A DNA stretch of 64,000 bases from Gemmatimonadota bacterium (GTDB lineage: Bacteria; Gemmatimonadota; Gemmatimonadetes; Gemmatimonadales; GWC2-71-9), in contig JADKJZ010000008.1 of NCBI GenBank assembly GCA_016720805.1, forward strand, positions 1 through 64,000, in the 5' to 3' direction. Positions 8,942 through 16,974 of the stretch are shown here, piece after piece. Both the position numbers and the translations under genes were made by a program. A model generated the notes under the pieces. That model had not been told where the DNA came from. It saw only the letters and a program-made list of their open reading frames with translations, and searched no databases. How positions within the stretch are numbered: position 1 is the stretch's first letter; every line of letters begins with the position of its first letter.

Positions 8942-9324
8942 CCGTCACGCTCCACTCCATCGCGATCTTCGTCCACGACATCGACAAGGCGCTGAAGTTC
9001 TACAACCACCAATTGGGGCTCCCGGTCGGGAAGCAGGGCTCCTTCGGCTTCGAGTTGCTCGAGCACGCGCCGCACGTCGGCGTGCATCCGGCACAGCATC
9101 CCGATGCCAAGGCGATGGTGGGGCGTCACACCGGGATCACCTTCGAGGTCGATGATCTCCTCGCGCTGTCGTCGAAGCTGCTCGCGGAGGGGGTGACCTT
9201 CCTTGCGGAGCCGGCGCAGCAGGGCTTCGGGATGATGGCGATGGTGAAGGACCCCGATGGCAACGTGATGGCGCTGTGGGAAGACAACGTCTCGCAGGTC
9301 GTGGCCGAGGGGCCACCCGCATGA
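8938..9324 (+). CDS. VOC (glyoxalase/bleomycin-resistance fold) family protein
   Basis: A 128-residue protein made of one pair of beta-alpha-beta-beta-beta units, typical of the vicinal oxygen chelate fold. It opens LHSIAIFVHDIDKALKFYNHQLGLP and closes MMAMVKDPDGNVMALWED, the usual first and last strands with a metal-ligand pattern (H at residue 6, E near the end). Substrate is unknown; relatives include glyoxalase I, methylmalonyl-CoA epimerase and antibiotic-binding proteins. Start and stop both overlap neighbours by 4 bases (ATGA), so it is in the middle of a coupled operon. Confidence 0.85.
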   Translation: MTVTLHSIAIFVHDIDKALKFYNHQLGLPVGKQGSFGFELLEHAPHVGVHPAQHPDAKAMVGRHTGITFEVDDLLALSSKLLAEGVTFLAEPAQQGFGMMAMVKDPDGNVMALWEDNVSQVVAEGPPA

Positions 9325-10382
9325 GCGTGGCGCGCGAGTTTGCCTCCGACAACACCGCCCCGGCGCATCCTGCCGTCCTCGAGGCGATGGCCGCGGCCAA
9401 CCACGGCCCGGCCCACGCCTACGGCGCCGATGCATGGACGGCGAAGGCGGTGGCATGGTTCCGCGACCAGTTCGGCGGTGACACCGCGGTCTTTCCGGTC
9501 TGGAATGGCACCGGCGCGAACGTCGTCTCGCTGCGCGCGCTGACCCGGCCGTACCACGCGGTGCTCTGCACCCAGCATTCGCATATCCAGGTGGATGAGT
9601 GCGGCGCGCCGGAACTGCACACGGGCTGCAAGCTGGTCGACTTGCCCTCGGCCGATGCGCGGATCACGCCGGCGCAGTTGCGGGCCGCAGTGCGCGGCAT
9701 CGGCAACGAGCACGCCGTGCAGCCGCACGTGCTCTCGCTGACGCAGACCACCGAGTACGGCACCGCGTACTCGGTGGCGCACCTCACGGAGCTGTGTGGC
9801 GTGGCGCACGAGCTGGGGCTGCGGGTGCACATGGACGGCGCGCGGATCGCCAACGCCGCCGCCACCCTTGGCGTGCCGATGCGCGCCTTCACGCGGGACG
9901 CGGGCGTCGATGTCCTCTCCTTTGGCGCGACGAAGAACGGTGGCATCAACGCCGAGGCGGTGCTGGTCTTCGATCCGGCGCTGGCGGCCGAATTGCCCTT
10001 TCTGCGCAAGCAGTCCGCGCAACTGGCGTCGAAGATGCGCTTCCAGTCGGCACAGTTCCTGGCCTTGGCCGAGGGCGAGGTGTGGCTGGAGAACGCGCGG
10101 CACGCCAACGCGATGGCGGGACGGCTCGAGGCGGGGCTTCGCGGAATCGCGGGCGTCACCATCACCCAGCCGGTCGAGGCGAACGCGGTCTTCGCGGTGC
10201 TGCCGACCGCCGTGACGACGGCGCTGCAGGAGCGCTTCCACTTCTATGTCTGGAACGAGACCAGCGGCGAAGTGCGCCTGATGGCGAGCTGGGCGACGCA
10301 GCCGGAGAACGTGGATGAATTCGTGACTGCGATCGCAGCGGCGATGCTCGACCATCGATCATCGACCATCGATCATCGATGA
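9321..10382 (+). CDS. Low-specificity L-threonine aldolase (beta-eliminating lyase fold)
   Basis: A 353-residue PLP enzyme. It opens REFASDNTAPAHPAVLEAM (SDNxxxxxP motif), has LGLRVHMDGARIANAA with the PLP-binding aspartate, and DVLSFGATKNGGINAEAV with the Schiff-base lysine. These are typical of threonine aldolase, which cleaves threonine to glycine and acetaldehyde. The natural end of the fold appears to be EFVTAIAAAM; the last 11 residues (LDHRSSTIDHR) are encoded by the heptamer repeat that begins at 10349, and its TGA is also from the repeat. The start overlaps the VOC gene by 4 bases. Confidence 0.9.
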   Translation: MSVAREFASDNTAPAHPAVLEAMAAANHGPAHAYGADAWTAKAVAWFRDQFGGDTAVFPVWNGTGANVVSLRALTRPYHAVLCTQHSHIQVDECGAPELHTGCKLVDLPSADARITPAQLRAAVRGIGNEHAVQPHVLSLTQTTEYGTAYSVAHLTELCGVAHELGLRVHMDGARIANAAATLGVPMRAFTRDAGVDVLSFGATKNGGINAEAVLVFDPALAAELPFLRKQSAQLASKMRFQSAQFLALAEGEVWLENARHANAMAGRLEAGLRGIAGVTITQPVEANAVFAVLPTAVTTALQERFHFYVWNETSGEVRLMASWATQPENVDEFVTAIAAAMLDHRSSTIDHR

Positions 10383-10390
10383 TCGATGGT
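10349..10390. repeat. Heptamer palindrome, CGATCAT type, inside the end of the threonine aldolase gene
   Basis: The stretch reads as successive heptamers CGACCAT, CGATCAT, CGACCAT, CGATCAT, CGATGAT, CGATGGT in strict 7-bp phase; the last units are complementary to the first, so a hairpin is possible. Most of it is translated as the tail of the upstream gene, and the gene's TGA lies within it. The same family occurs at 26793, 34432, 39029, 51608/51673, 54359/54461 and 62226. Confidence 0.9.
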
Positions 10391-10424
10391 GGTGCCCCTT
10401 GCGGGGTGCGTGACGGCTGTTTAT

Positions 10425-10436
10425 ATCAACGTTGAT
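10425..10436. promoter_or_regulatory. Perfect palindrome overlapping the marR start (candidate operator)
   Basis: ATCAACGTTGAT is a perfect 12-base palindrome that runs into the ATG at 10435. It is preceded by TTTATA, so it would cover the -10 region and the start of a leaderless or nearly leaderless transcript. MarR dimers bind palindromes of this size and commonly repress their own gene, so it is a plausible autoregulatory site (inference). Confidence 0.55.
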
Positions 10437-10899
10437 GCAAACGACTTCGCGCGCCGATGCGCTCCGGCTGGTTCGGGCCCTGGTGACCGTCCTCGACCGC
10501 TCCGCGCGCGAGGTCGAGGCCACCACGGGGATCACCAACGCCCAACTCTTCGTGCTCCGGCGCCTTGCCGCGGGCGGCAATCCATCGGTGAATGAGCTCG
10601 CCGAGCGGCTGCACGCCCGCCAGAACACCGTTTCGGCGCTGCTCAAGCGGCTGGTGGCGGCCGGGCTGGTGATGCGGGCGCGCGCCGCCGACGATGGCCG
10701 CCGCGCGGTGCTCTCGCTCACGCCGGCCGGGCGTCGGTTGGTGCGCCGCGCCCCGCCGGCACCGCTCGAGCAGCTGCTCGGCGCGCTCGAGGGCATGTCG
10801 GCCACCGAGGTGCGCGCGCTCTCCCGTGGTCTTGCCCCGCTGGTCCAGCGCCTCGGCCTCGCGCCGGAGTCCGCGCCAGTCCTCTTCGAGGATCGCTGA
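10435..10899 (+). CDS. MarR family transcriptional regulator
   Basis: A 154-residue winged-helix regulator. The DNA-binding part is clear: NAQLFVLRRLAAGGNPSVNELAERL (helices 2-3), HARQNTVSALLKRLVAAGLV (recognition helix) and RARAADDGRRAVLSLTPAGRRL (wing). The C-terminal helices would form the dimer. A TTG lies directly before the ATG; the ATG is chosen. A perfect palindrome covers the start. The gene is followed without a gap by a zinc-ribbon membrane protein and then a CLC channel, so it may control anion transport or respond to a small molecule; the ligand is unknown. Confidence 0.9.
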   Translation: MQTTSRADALRLVRALVTVLDRSAREVEATTGITNAQLFVLRRLAAGGNPSVNELAERLHARQNTVSALLKRLVAAGLVMRARAADDGRRAVLSLTPAGRRLVRRAPPAPLEQLLGALEGMSATEVRALSRGLAPLVQRLGLAPESAPVLFEDR

Positions 10900-11292
10900 G
10901 TGCCCACGCCGCAGCCGGTGACGGTCACCCTCGATGCGCCGGACGGACCATCGTCCACCGCGGCCGGCACGCTGCGGCACTTCACGGCGGGGCAGCGCGT
11001 CCTCCGCGCGGCGGCCACGCTCCTGGTCGGAATTGCGGTCGCGGCGCTGCTGATCCCGATACCGATCATCCACCTCGTCGGGATCCCGCTGGCGTTGGTA
11101 CTCGCGGTGTTCTTCGCAGGGCGTCAGCTGCTGACCTCGGTCCGACTGGCCCCCTTGCGACTCCCCTGCCCGAAGTGCGGTGCGGAGAACCGTGTCGGCG
11201 GCGGGTTGGGGTACCGCACGGCAACCGCACCGATCGAGCACGCCTGCGACAGCTGCCGGCGGCAGTTGACGTTGCGCATCAACGCCGAGTAG
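10900..11292 (+). CDS. Small membrane protein with C-terminal zinc ribbon, function unknown
   Basis: A 130-residue protein with a hydrophobic double segment (AATLLVGIAVAALLIPIPIIHLVGIPLALVLAVFF, about residues 40-73 counted from the GTG start) and a C-terminal CPKC...CDSC pair separated by about 25 residues, the pattern of a zinc ribbon. The N-terminal 30 residues look disordered. The GTG start follows the marR stop with no spacer (TGAGTG) and the CLC gene starts 3 bases after its stop, so the three are probably one transcript. I do not recognise the family. Confidence 0.72.
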   Translation: MPTPQPVTVTLDAPDGPSSTAAGTLRHFTAGQRVLRAAATLLVGIAVAALLIPIPIIHLVGIPLALVLAVFFAGRQLLTSVRLAPLRLPCPKCGAENRVGGGLGYRTATAPIEHACDSCRRQLTLRINAE

Positions 11293-11295
11293 TCC

Positions 11296-13080
11296 GTGAC
11301 AGCGCTCGGCTCGACTGAACGGCGCGAGGATGGCCGGACCGCCCGCATCGCCGCCCTCGCGGTCGTGGTCGGGGTGACGGGTGGTTTGGTCGCCGCCCTC
11401 CTGATCTCGTTGATCCGGCTGATCACCCACCTCGCCTTTGAAGGCCGTGCGTCCCTCGCCCCCGCCGACCCGAGTCAGCATCACCTCGGCGCGGTCGTGA
11501 TCCTCATTCCGATCATCGGTGCGGCCCTGGTCAGCGTCATGGCGCGTTGGGGATCCGAGGCGATTCGCGGTCACGGGATTCCCGAGGTGATGGACCGGAT
11601 CCTCCACGCCGATTCCCGCATACCGGCAAAGCTCACCATCCTCAAGCCGCTCTCGGCCGCCATCGCGATCGGTACCGGAGGCCCGTTCGGCTCGGAAGGA
11701 CCGATCATCGCCACCGGCGGTGCGCTCGGTTCGTTGCTCGGGCAAGTGCTCCGCGTGACAGCGGACGAACGGAAAATCCTGCTCGCCGCCGGAGCGGCCG
11801 CCGGGATGGCGGCCACCTTCGGGACCCCGGTGGCCGCGGTCCTCCTGGCGATCGAGCTGTTGCTGTTCGAGTTCCGGGCCCGGTCGATCATTCCCGTGGC
11901 GCTGGCCGCCTGCGCCGCGACCGCGGTCCGGCTGATCCTGCTTGGGAATGACCCACTCTATCCGATGCCGACGGTGATGGAGCCGAGCGGCGTCGCGCTC
12001 GCCTGCTATGCCATCCTCGGCCTGCTCATCGGGGCGGTATCGGTCGGGATCACGCGGTCGCTGTATGCGGTCGAGGATCTCTTCGAGCGCCTTCCGATTC
12101 ACTGGATGTGGTGGCCGCTGCTCGGCGCCGTGGTGGTCGGCGTGGCCGGGTATCTCGATCCGCGGATACTGGGGGTCGGCCCCGAGAACATCATCAACTC
12201 GCTGGCGGCGCGGCTCACCATCACCGCGACGGCGGCGTTGTTGCTGCTCAAGTTCCTCGCCTGGGTGGCCTATCTCGGGAGCGGCACCTCGGGGGGAACC
12301 CTGGCACCGCTCTTCACCTTCGGGAGCGGCGTGGGTGCCATCGTCGGCATGCTGGCGGCCGCACATTTTCCCGAGCTCGGCGTTGCGCCGCCGGTGGCAG
12401 CCCTCGTGGGGATGGCGGCGATGTTCGCGGGTGCCTCGCGGGCACTGCTCGCGTCGGTGGTGTTTGCGTTCGAAGCGACACGGCAGCCGCTGGGGCTGTT
12501 GCCGCTGCTTGCGGGATGCACCACGGCGTACCTGATGTCGCGCGCGCTGATGAAGCACTCGATCATGACCGAGAAGCTGGCCCGCCGAGGCGTGCTGATT
12601 CAGGATGACTACGCCGTCGATTTCCTGGCGCGGATCCCGGTCGACGGGGCGATGACCCGGATCGTCGCGACGCTCGATGCCGACACACCGGTCGTGCTGG
12701 CGCGGGCGATCCCGGTGCACGGCGCAGGTGCCGGGCACCAGGGCTTTCCGGTGCTCGATGGCGAGGGCCACCTGGTCGGGGTCGTGACGATGCGCGACCT
12801 CCATCGTCCCGACGCACCGGAAACCGTCGGCCAGTTGATCCGGCGGCCGCCCCTGGTGGCGTATCCCGACCAGTCGCTCCGCGATGCAGCCGATGTGATG
12901 GTGCGCGAGGGGGTCGGCCGACTGCCGGTGGTCACCCGAACCGCGCCGAGGGAGTTGGTGGGGATCCTGTCGCGCAGCGACTTGTTGCGAGCGCATGCCC
13001 CGCGCCTGCAGGCGGCAGAACAGCGTCGGCAACTGGTGCGCCTGGATCGGTGGCGCCAGGTGGTGTTCCGGCGGCGCTAG
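11296..13080 (+). CDS. CLC-type chloride channel/antiporter with CBS pair
   Basis: A 594-residue membrane protein. CLC signatures are present: GHGIPEVMD (residues 92-100, selectivity loop), GTGGPFGSEGPIIATGGALGS (about 127-147) with the gating glutamate in GSEGP, and SGTSGGTLAPLFTFGSGVGA further on. After about residue 450 two CBS domains follow (ILVQDDY-like linker, then GFPVLDGEGHLVGVVTMRDL and GRLPVVTRTAPRELVGILSRSDL), which usually bind adenine nucleotides. Residue context differs from the textbook GREGP in one position (S for R/K). The start is GTG. It shares the marR operon; PAP2 follows with its own -10 box. Confidence 0.93.
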   Translation: MTALGSTERREDGRTARIAALAVVVGVTGGLVAALLISLIRLITHLAFEGRASLAPADPSQHHLGAVVILIPIIGAALVSVMARWGSEAIRGHGIPEVMDRILHADSRIPAKLTILKPLSAAIAIGTGGPFGSEGPIIATGGALGSLLGQVLRVTADERKILLAAGAAAGMAATFGTPVAAVLLAIELLLFEFRARSIIPVALAACAATAVRLILLGNDPLYPMPTVMEPSGVALACYAILGLLIGAVSVGITRSLYAVEDLFERLPIHWMWWPLLGAVVVGVAGYLDPRILGVGPENIINSLAARLTITATAALLLLKFLAWVAYLGSGTSGGTLAPLFTFGSGVGAIVGMLAAAHFPELGVAPPVAALVGMAAMFAGASRALLASVVFAFEATRQPLGLLPLLAGCTTAYLMSRALMKHSIMTEKLARRGVLIQDDYAVDFLARIPVDGAMTRIVATLDADTPVVLARAIPVHGAGAGHQGFPVLDGEGHLVGVVTMRDLHRPDAPETVGQLIRRPPLVAYPDQSLRDAADVMVREGVGRLPVVTRTAPRELVGILSRSDLLRAHAPRLQAAEQRRQLVRLDRWRQVVFRRR

Positions 13081-13094
13081 CCCCGGGAGTCGGC

Positions 13095-13100
13095 TACTTT
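13095..13100 (+). promoter_or_regulatory. Leaderless -10 box before PAP2 gene
   Basis: TACTTT sits exactly 6 bases upstream of the ATG at 13107, with no ribosome site in between. It begins 15 bases after the stop of the CLC gene. The spacing matches the boxes at 6400, 34478, 45243 and 52155. Confidence 0.5.
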
Positions 13101-13106
13101 CCGACG

Positions 13107-13757
13107 ATGCTCTCTCGCCGCTCCCTGACTCCCACCACACTCACCCTCTTCGCGGTGTTTGTCGTGTTGTCGGTGCTCGTGGTGCTGGAGCGGACGCTCC
13201 CGTTCGACGAGTCACTGCTCCGGTGGTTCGAGGCGCACCGGACTCCCGGCCGCACCGAGCTGATGCTCTTCTTCACCTTCATCGGCAATGGGCTGATCGA
13301 GGTGCCGCTGGCACTCATGGCGGCGTGGGCGCTCTGGCGGCTTGGGCGACCGCGCTGCGCCAAGCGCTACGTCTTCGCCGCGCTCTCGGCCGAAGTGGTG
13401 TACGCCATCGCCAAGCCGCTCTTTCATCGCGAGCGGCCGCGCATCATCGAGCGGCTCGCGGATGCCGGCTGGTACTCCTACCCGAGCGGCCACGCGATGC
13501 TGGCGCCGGTCATTTACGGCTTCGGCCTGCTCCTGCTGGCGAAGTCGGTGCGGCACGCTGGCGCACGCCGCGCGCTCCTTGCCGCCGCGTTCACCATCCC
13601 TCCGATGATTGCCCTCTCCCGCGTCTATCTGGGCGTCCATTACCCCAGCGACGTGGTCGGTGCGCTCTTCCTCGGCAACGCGTGGTTGCTGCTCTGGAGT
13701 GAGGTGCCGGAGGCATCGAGCAGCGACGCGACGTCGTCGCTCGCCTCGATCAGGTAG
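13107..13757 (+). CDS. PAP2 family membrane phosphatase
   Basis: A 216-residue membrane protein with about five helices. The three-part PAP2 active site is complete: KPLFHRERPR, YPSGHAM and SRVYLGVHYPSDVVGA with the catalytic and relay histidines. Members dephosphorylate lipid phosphates such as undecaprenyl pyrophosphate or phosphatidic acid. The ATG at 13107 is chosen over an earlier in-frame start because the -10 box is 6 bases before it. The last about 39 codons overlap, tail to tail, the end of the Ser/Thr kinase gene on the other strand by 118 bases. Confidence 0.88.
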   Translation: MLSRRSLTPTTLTLFAVFVVLSVLVVLERTLPFDESLLRWFEAHRTPGRTELMLFFTFIGNGLIEVPLALMAAWALWRLGRPRCAKRYVFAALSAEVVYAIAKPLFHRERPRIIERLADAGWYSYPSGHAMLAPVIYGFGLLLLAKSVRHAGARRALLAAAFTIPPMIALSRVYLGVHYPSDVVGALFLGNAWLLLWSEVPEASSSDATSSLASIR

Positions 13758-15547
13758 CCCATCCGCTCGGCCAGCTCGCGCGCCGCCTCCAGGTCGGTGG
13801 TGAACGATCCCGCGTCGACCCGTCCCGCCGACATCCGCAGCAGCCCGATGCGCAGCGTGTCGATCGCCGCGACGGATTCCTGCAGCCGGGCCGCCCACGC
13901 GCCCTCGGCCCCAGCCGCCACCTGCTGGCGCGCGTGTTCGGCCTCGCGCTCGAGGCGGTTCACGACCTGCGGCAGGTCGGCGAATGCACTGCGCACGCCA
14001 TCGGGGAGCGCCATGAAGAGGGTTTCGGTGGCACTGCCGAGGGCCACCTCGGTGGGACGCCACTCGGCCCAGCCCGCGCGCGGCGCGCGGCGCAGCCCGA
14101 TCCCGGAGAGCTTGGTCATCACGTTGCCGAACGGGCCGTTCCACATCCAGCGCCGTAGCCGCGCGAACGGATCGGTGGGCCGCACGCGGCGCCCCGGGAA
14201 GATCAGCCCGAAGAAGGAACCGGCGAGCACGCCCATGGTCGCGACGTTGAACATCCCGAAGGCGCCACCCGCTTCGTTGCTCGTGGTCGTGAAGAAGACG
14301 CCGTAGACCAGTGCGGCCATCGCTCCGGTGAAGGCGGCGTAGGTGCCGGCGCGCACCAGCTTCGGAATCCAGTGGATCGGGCGCGCCACCTCGTATCGCA
14401 ACTCTTCCTCGCGTCGTGCCAGGGCCACGTCGAGGCCGTGGCGCAGCTCATCGAGTGTGACGCCGGCCTCCAGCGCGCGCCGCGTTTCGTGGATGCGCCA
14501 GACGCCATGGCCCACCCATGGGAAGAGCGTCGCCATCCCGCAGAGGATCATCAGCACCCGGGCGACGGCCGAAGCGGCGGGCAGTTCCGAGGTGATCACG
14601 TAGGCGAGCGTCCCGGCCCCGTAGAAGAAGATCGACCAGATGAGGTAGATCGCCTTGAGTTCGCGGCCGCGCTCGACCCAGACGCGCACTGGCACCGGCA
14701 GGTCCTGCGTGAGTGCGCGGGGCGGCTCGAGCGCTTCGGCCATTGCCTCGGCGGTGGGAAAGCGATCGTCGGGGCGCTTGGCGAGGGCACGGTCGATGGC
14801 AGCCGCGAGCGCGGGGCGGAGTTCGGGCACCACCGAGAGCAGTGGCGGCGCCGGTGATGTCAGCTGCTGCGCGATCAGCTCGGCGACCGTGCCAGTGAAT
14901 GGCGGACGTCCCGAGAGGGCGTGGAAGCCCATTGCGCCGAGGGCGTAGAGGTCGCTCCGACCATCGACCGCCTCGCCGGCGGCCTGCTCCGGCGCGACAT
15001 ACTCCGGGGTGCCGACGATGCGGCCCGGCTCGTGGTCATCGTCGCGCAGGACGGCGATGCCGAAGTCGGTCACCATCGCGCGGGTGCCATCGGCGTCGAG
15101 GAGGATGTTGTCGGGCTTGATGTCGCGGTGCACCACGTCCTGGGCATGGGCGTAGGCCAGCGCGTAGGCGACATCGCGCAGGATCGGGCCGGCGACCGGC
15201 GGGGCGAGCCGCCCCTCGCGCCGGAGCCGCTCGCCGAGGGTCTCGCCCGCCACGTAGCGCATCGCGAAGAAGACGAACTCGCCCACCTCTTCGACGGCGT
15301 GGATCGGGACGATGTTCGGGTGCGCCAAGCGGGCGGCCAACCGGGCCTCGCGCAGGAAACGCGCGCGTCGCTCGGGGAGCGCGGCCTGTTCCGGTGGCAG
15401 CAGCTTCAGGGCGACGGGGCGGTCGAGCTGGACGTCGCGCGCCAGATAGACCACACCCATGCCGCCGCGGCCGAGTTCGCGTTCGAGGGAATAGCGGCCC
15501 GCCACGGCCGCCTGCAGGGCGAAGAAGAGGGCGTCAGGGGGAAGCAT
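13640..15547 (-). CDS. Membrane-associated Ser/Thr protein kinase
   Basis: A 635-residue Hanks-type kinase. Kinase domain about 19-275: GRGGMGVVY glycine loop (26-34), VALKLL with Lys48, HRDIKPDN (140-147), DFG (161-163), GTPEYVAPEQ and SDLYALGAMGFHALSGRPPF. After the kinase come four or so hydrophobic segments (AIYLIWSIFFYGAGTLAYVI, VLMILCGMATLFPWVGHGV, YAAFTGAMAALVYGVFF, MFNVATMGVLAGSFFGLIF) and a cytoplasmic coiled region (VVNRLEREAEHARQQV). This architecture, with no extracellular sensor, is common in Gemmatimonadota and Acidobacteria (recall). It follows the histidine kinase gene by 8 bases on the same strand, so it is probably co-transcribed with that two-component system. Its 3' end overlaps the PAP2 gene. 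Confidence 0.9.
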   Translation of the reverse strand: MLPPDALFFALQAAVAGRYSLERELGRGGMGVVYLARDVQLDRPVALKLLPPEQAALPERRARFLREARLAARLAHPNIVPIHAVEEVGEFVFFAMRYVAGETLGERLRREGRLAPPVAGPILRDVAYALAYAHAQDVVHRDIKPDNILLDADGTRAMVTDFGIAVLRDDDHEPGRIVGTPEYVAPEQAAGEAVDGRSDLYALGAMGFHALSGRPPFTGTVAELIAQQLTSPAPPLLSVVPELRPALAAAIDRALAKRPDDRFPTAEAMAEALEPPRALTQDLPVPVRVWVERGRELKAIYLIWSIFFYGAGTLAYVITSELPAASAVARVLMILCGMATLFPWVGHGVWRIHETRRALEAGVTLDELRHGLDVALARREEELRYEVARPIHWIPKLVRAGTYAAFTGAMAALVYGVFFTTTSNEAGGAFGMFNVATMGVLAGSFFGLIFPGRRVRPTDPFARLRRWMWNGPFGNVMTKLSGIGLRRAPRAGWAEWRPTEVALGSATETLFMALPDGVRSAFADLPQVVNRLEREAEHARQQVAAGAEGAWAARLQESVAAIDTLRIGLLRMSAGRVDAGSFTTDLEAARELAERMGYLIEASDDVASLLDASGTSLQSSNHALPRKSAPTTSLG

Positions 15548-15555
15548 GGCGCGCT

Positions 15556-16974
15556 CTACGGCGTGGAGCCGACAATGGTGTCGCCGCGTGGCGCGATCGG
15601 GAGCGTCATCACGAAGCGCGCCCCGGGTGCGGCGTCCTCGACGTGCAACGTGCCCCCGTGGCGGGTCGCGATGAGTCGCGCGATGGCGAGGCCCAGCCCG
15701 GTCCCCGGGCGATCGGTCTCGAGCCGCGCAAAGCGCGAGAAGATCCGCTCGCGCGCCTCCACCGGCACGCCCTCGCCGTGGTCACGCACCGAGAGCATCG
15801 CCCGGCCCTCGTGCGGCGCGACCCCGAGTTCGATCAGGCCGGCACCGCCATGGAGCAGGGCGTTCTCGAGCAGGGCGACGATGGCCCGCTCAAGCAACGG
15901 GGCGTCGCCGAGCACCGACGTCGCCTCGAATGGGCCGAGGCGGACCTCGCGCCCTGCCGCGATCGGGAGGGCGCGAATCCGTCGCAGCGATTGCTCGGCG
16001 AAGTCATCGAGATAGAGCGGTGCCAGGGCCAACGGCCGATCGGCATCGCCGCGCGCCAGGAGCAGCAGGTCGGTGATCAGCTGTCCCATCCGACCCGCCT
16101 CGTCGGCCACGCGCTGCAGGGTCTCCCGCGCCCCCCCAACGTCCTCCGGCGCGGCGAGCGCGGCATCGGCCTCGCTGCGGACGATCGCCGCTGGTGTGCG
16201 CAGTTCGTGCGCGGCATCGGCAAGGAAGGCGCGTTGCATCTCGGCAAAGCCGCGCTCGCGCTCCAGCGCGGTCTCCAGCTGATCCAGCAGTCCATTGAAG
16301 GCGTCGGTCAGCTGGCGGACCTCGTCGTCGGCCTTCGGCGTGGCCAGTCGCGGCAATCGTGGATCGCCCCGCGACACCGCCTGGCCGGCCGTCTCTGCGG
16401 CGGTGGCCACCGCGTTCACCGGCTTGAGGGCGGGTCGGGAGAGGACCACCCCGATCCCCCCGCCGAGCAGGAGCAGCAGGGGGAGGCCGACCGCCAGACT
16501 CACGCGCAACACGCCGAGGCGGGCGCGAAATGAGGCGTTGGGCTGCCCGACCAGCAGGCGCACGCCGTCGGGCAATTGGACGGCGACCACCCGCATGTCG
16601 CGCCCGGCCGTGGTGATGTCGATTGGCGTCGTCGGGGTGGCGAAGGGGTCGATGTGCTCGAGATCCGGGGAGCCGGGGAGATGCTGCGAGACAGCGATCC
16701 GCCGGCCGGTGGCGTCGAAGGCCATCGTGGTGCGCTCGCCGAGCAACAATTCAGACACCACGTGCGAGACCGCCTCGTCGCGCGTCGAGTACTCTTCGCG
16801 GTCGATCGCATAGAGATCACTGGCGGCGTGGGCCACCTCGAGCAGTTCGCGATCAAAGTCCTCGCGGTACGCCCGTTCGAGCATCAGCGCGAAGACGGCG
16901 GCGCCGACACAGAGCGTCAGCGCGAGGCCGAAGGTGAAGGTGAGGGCGAGGCGCCACCGGAGCGGCGTGGTCAC
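15556..16974 (-). CDS. Sensor histidine kinase (CusS/CzcS-like)
   Basis: A 472-residue transmembrane sensor. Segment 1 is about residues 9-31, a periplasmic region follows to about 155, segment 2 is about 156-178, then HAMP. The HisKA block FLADAAHELRTPAAIVRSEAD holds phospho-acceptor His256; the ATPase has ALLENALLHGG (N box), DHGEGVP (G1), FSRFARLETDRPGTGLGLAIARL (F and G2). GTG start overlapping the response-regulator stop by 4 bases. Divergent from a heavy-metal efflux operon, so periplasmic metal is the likely signal (inference from context). Confidence 0.92.
   Translation of the reverse strand: MTTPLRWRLALTFTFGLALTLCVGAAVFALMLERAYREDFDRELLEVAHAASDLYAIDREEYSTRDEAVSHVVSELLLGERTTMAFDATGRRIAVSQHLPGSPDLEHIDPFATPTTPIDITTAGRDMRVVAVQLPDGVRLLVGQPNASFRARLGVLRVSLAVGLPLLLLLGGGIGVVLSRPALKPVNAVATAAETAGQAVSRGDPRLPRLATPKADDEVRQLTDAFNGLLDQLETALERERGFAEMQRAFLADAAHELRTPAAIVRSEADAALAAPEDVGGARETLQRVADEAGRMGQLITDLLLLARGDADRPLALAPLYLDDFAEQSLRRIRALPIAAGREVRLGPFEATSVLGDAPLLERAIVALLENALLHGGAGLIELGVAPHEGRAMLSVRDHGEGVPVEARERIFSRFARLETDRPGTGLGLAIARLIATRHGGTLHVEDAAPGARFVMTLPIAPRGDTIVGSTP

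Noticed and set aside
10426..13140. Long open frame of about 900 codons on the minus strand opposite marR and the CLC gene
   Set aside because: Its translation is Arg/His/Gln-rich with no domain, and the plus strand carries clear CLC and MarR motifs. It is a GC-rich antisense shadow.
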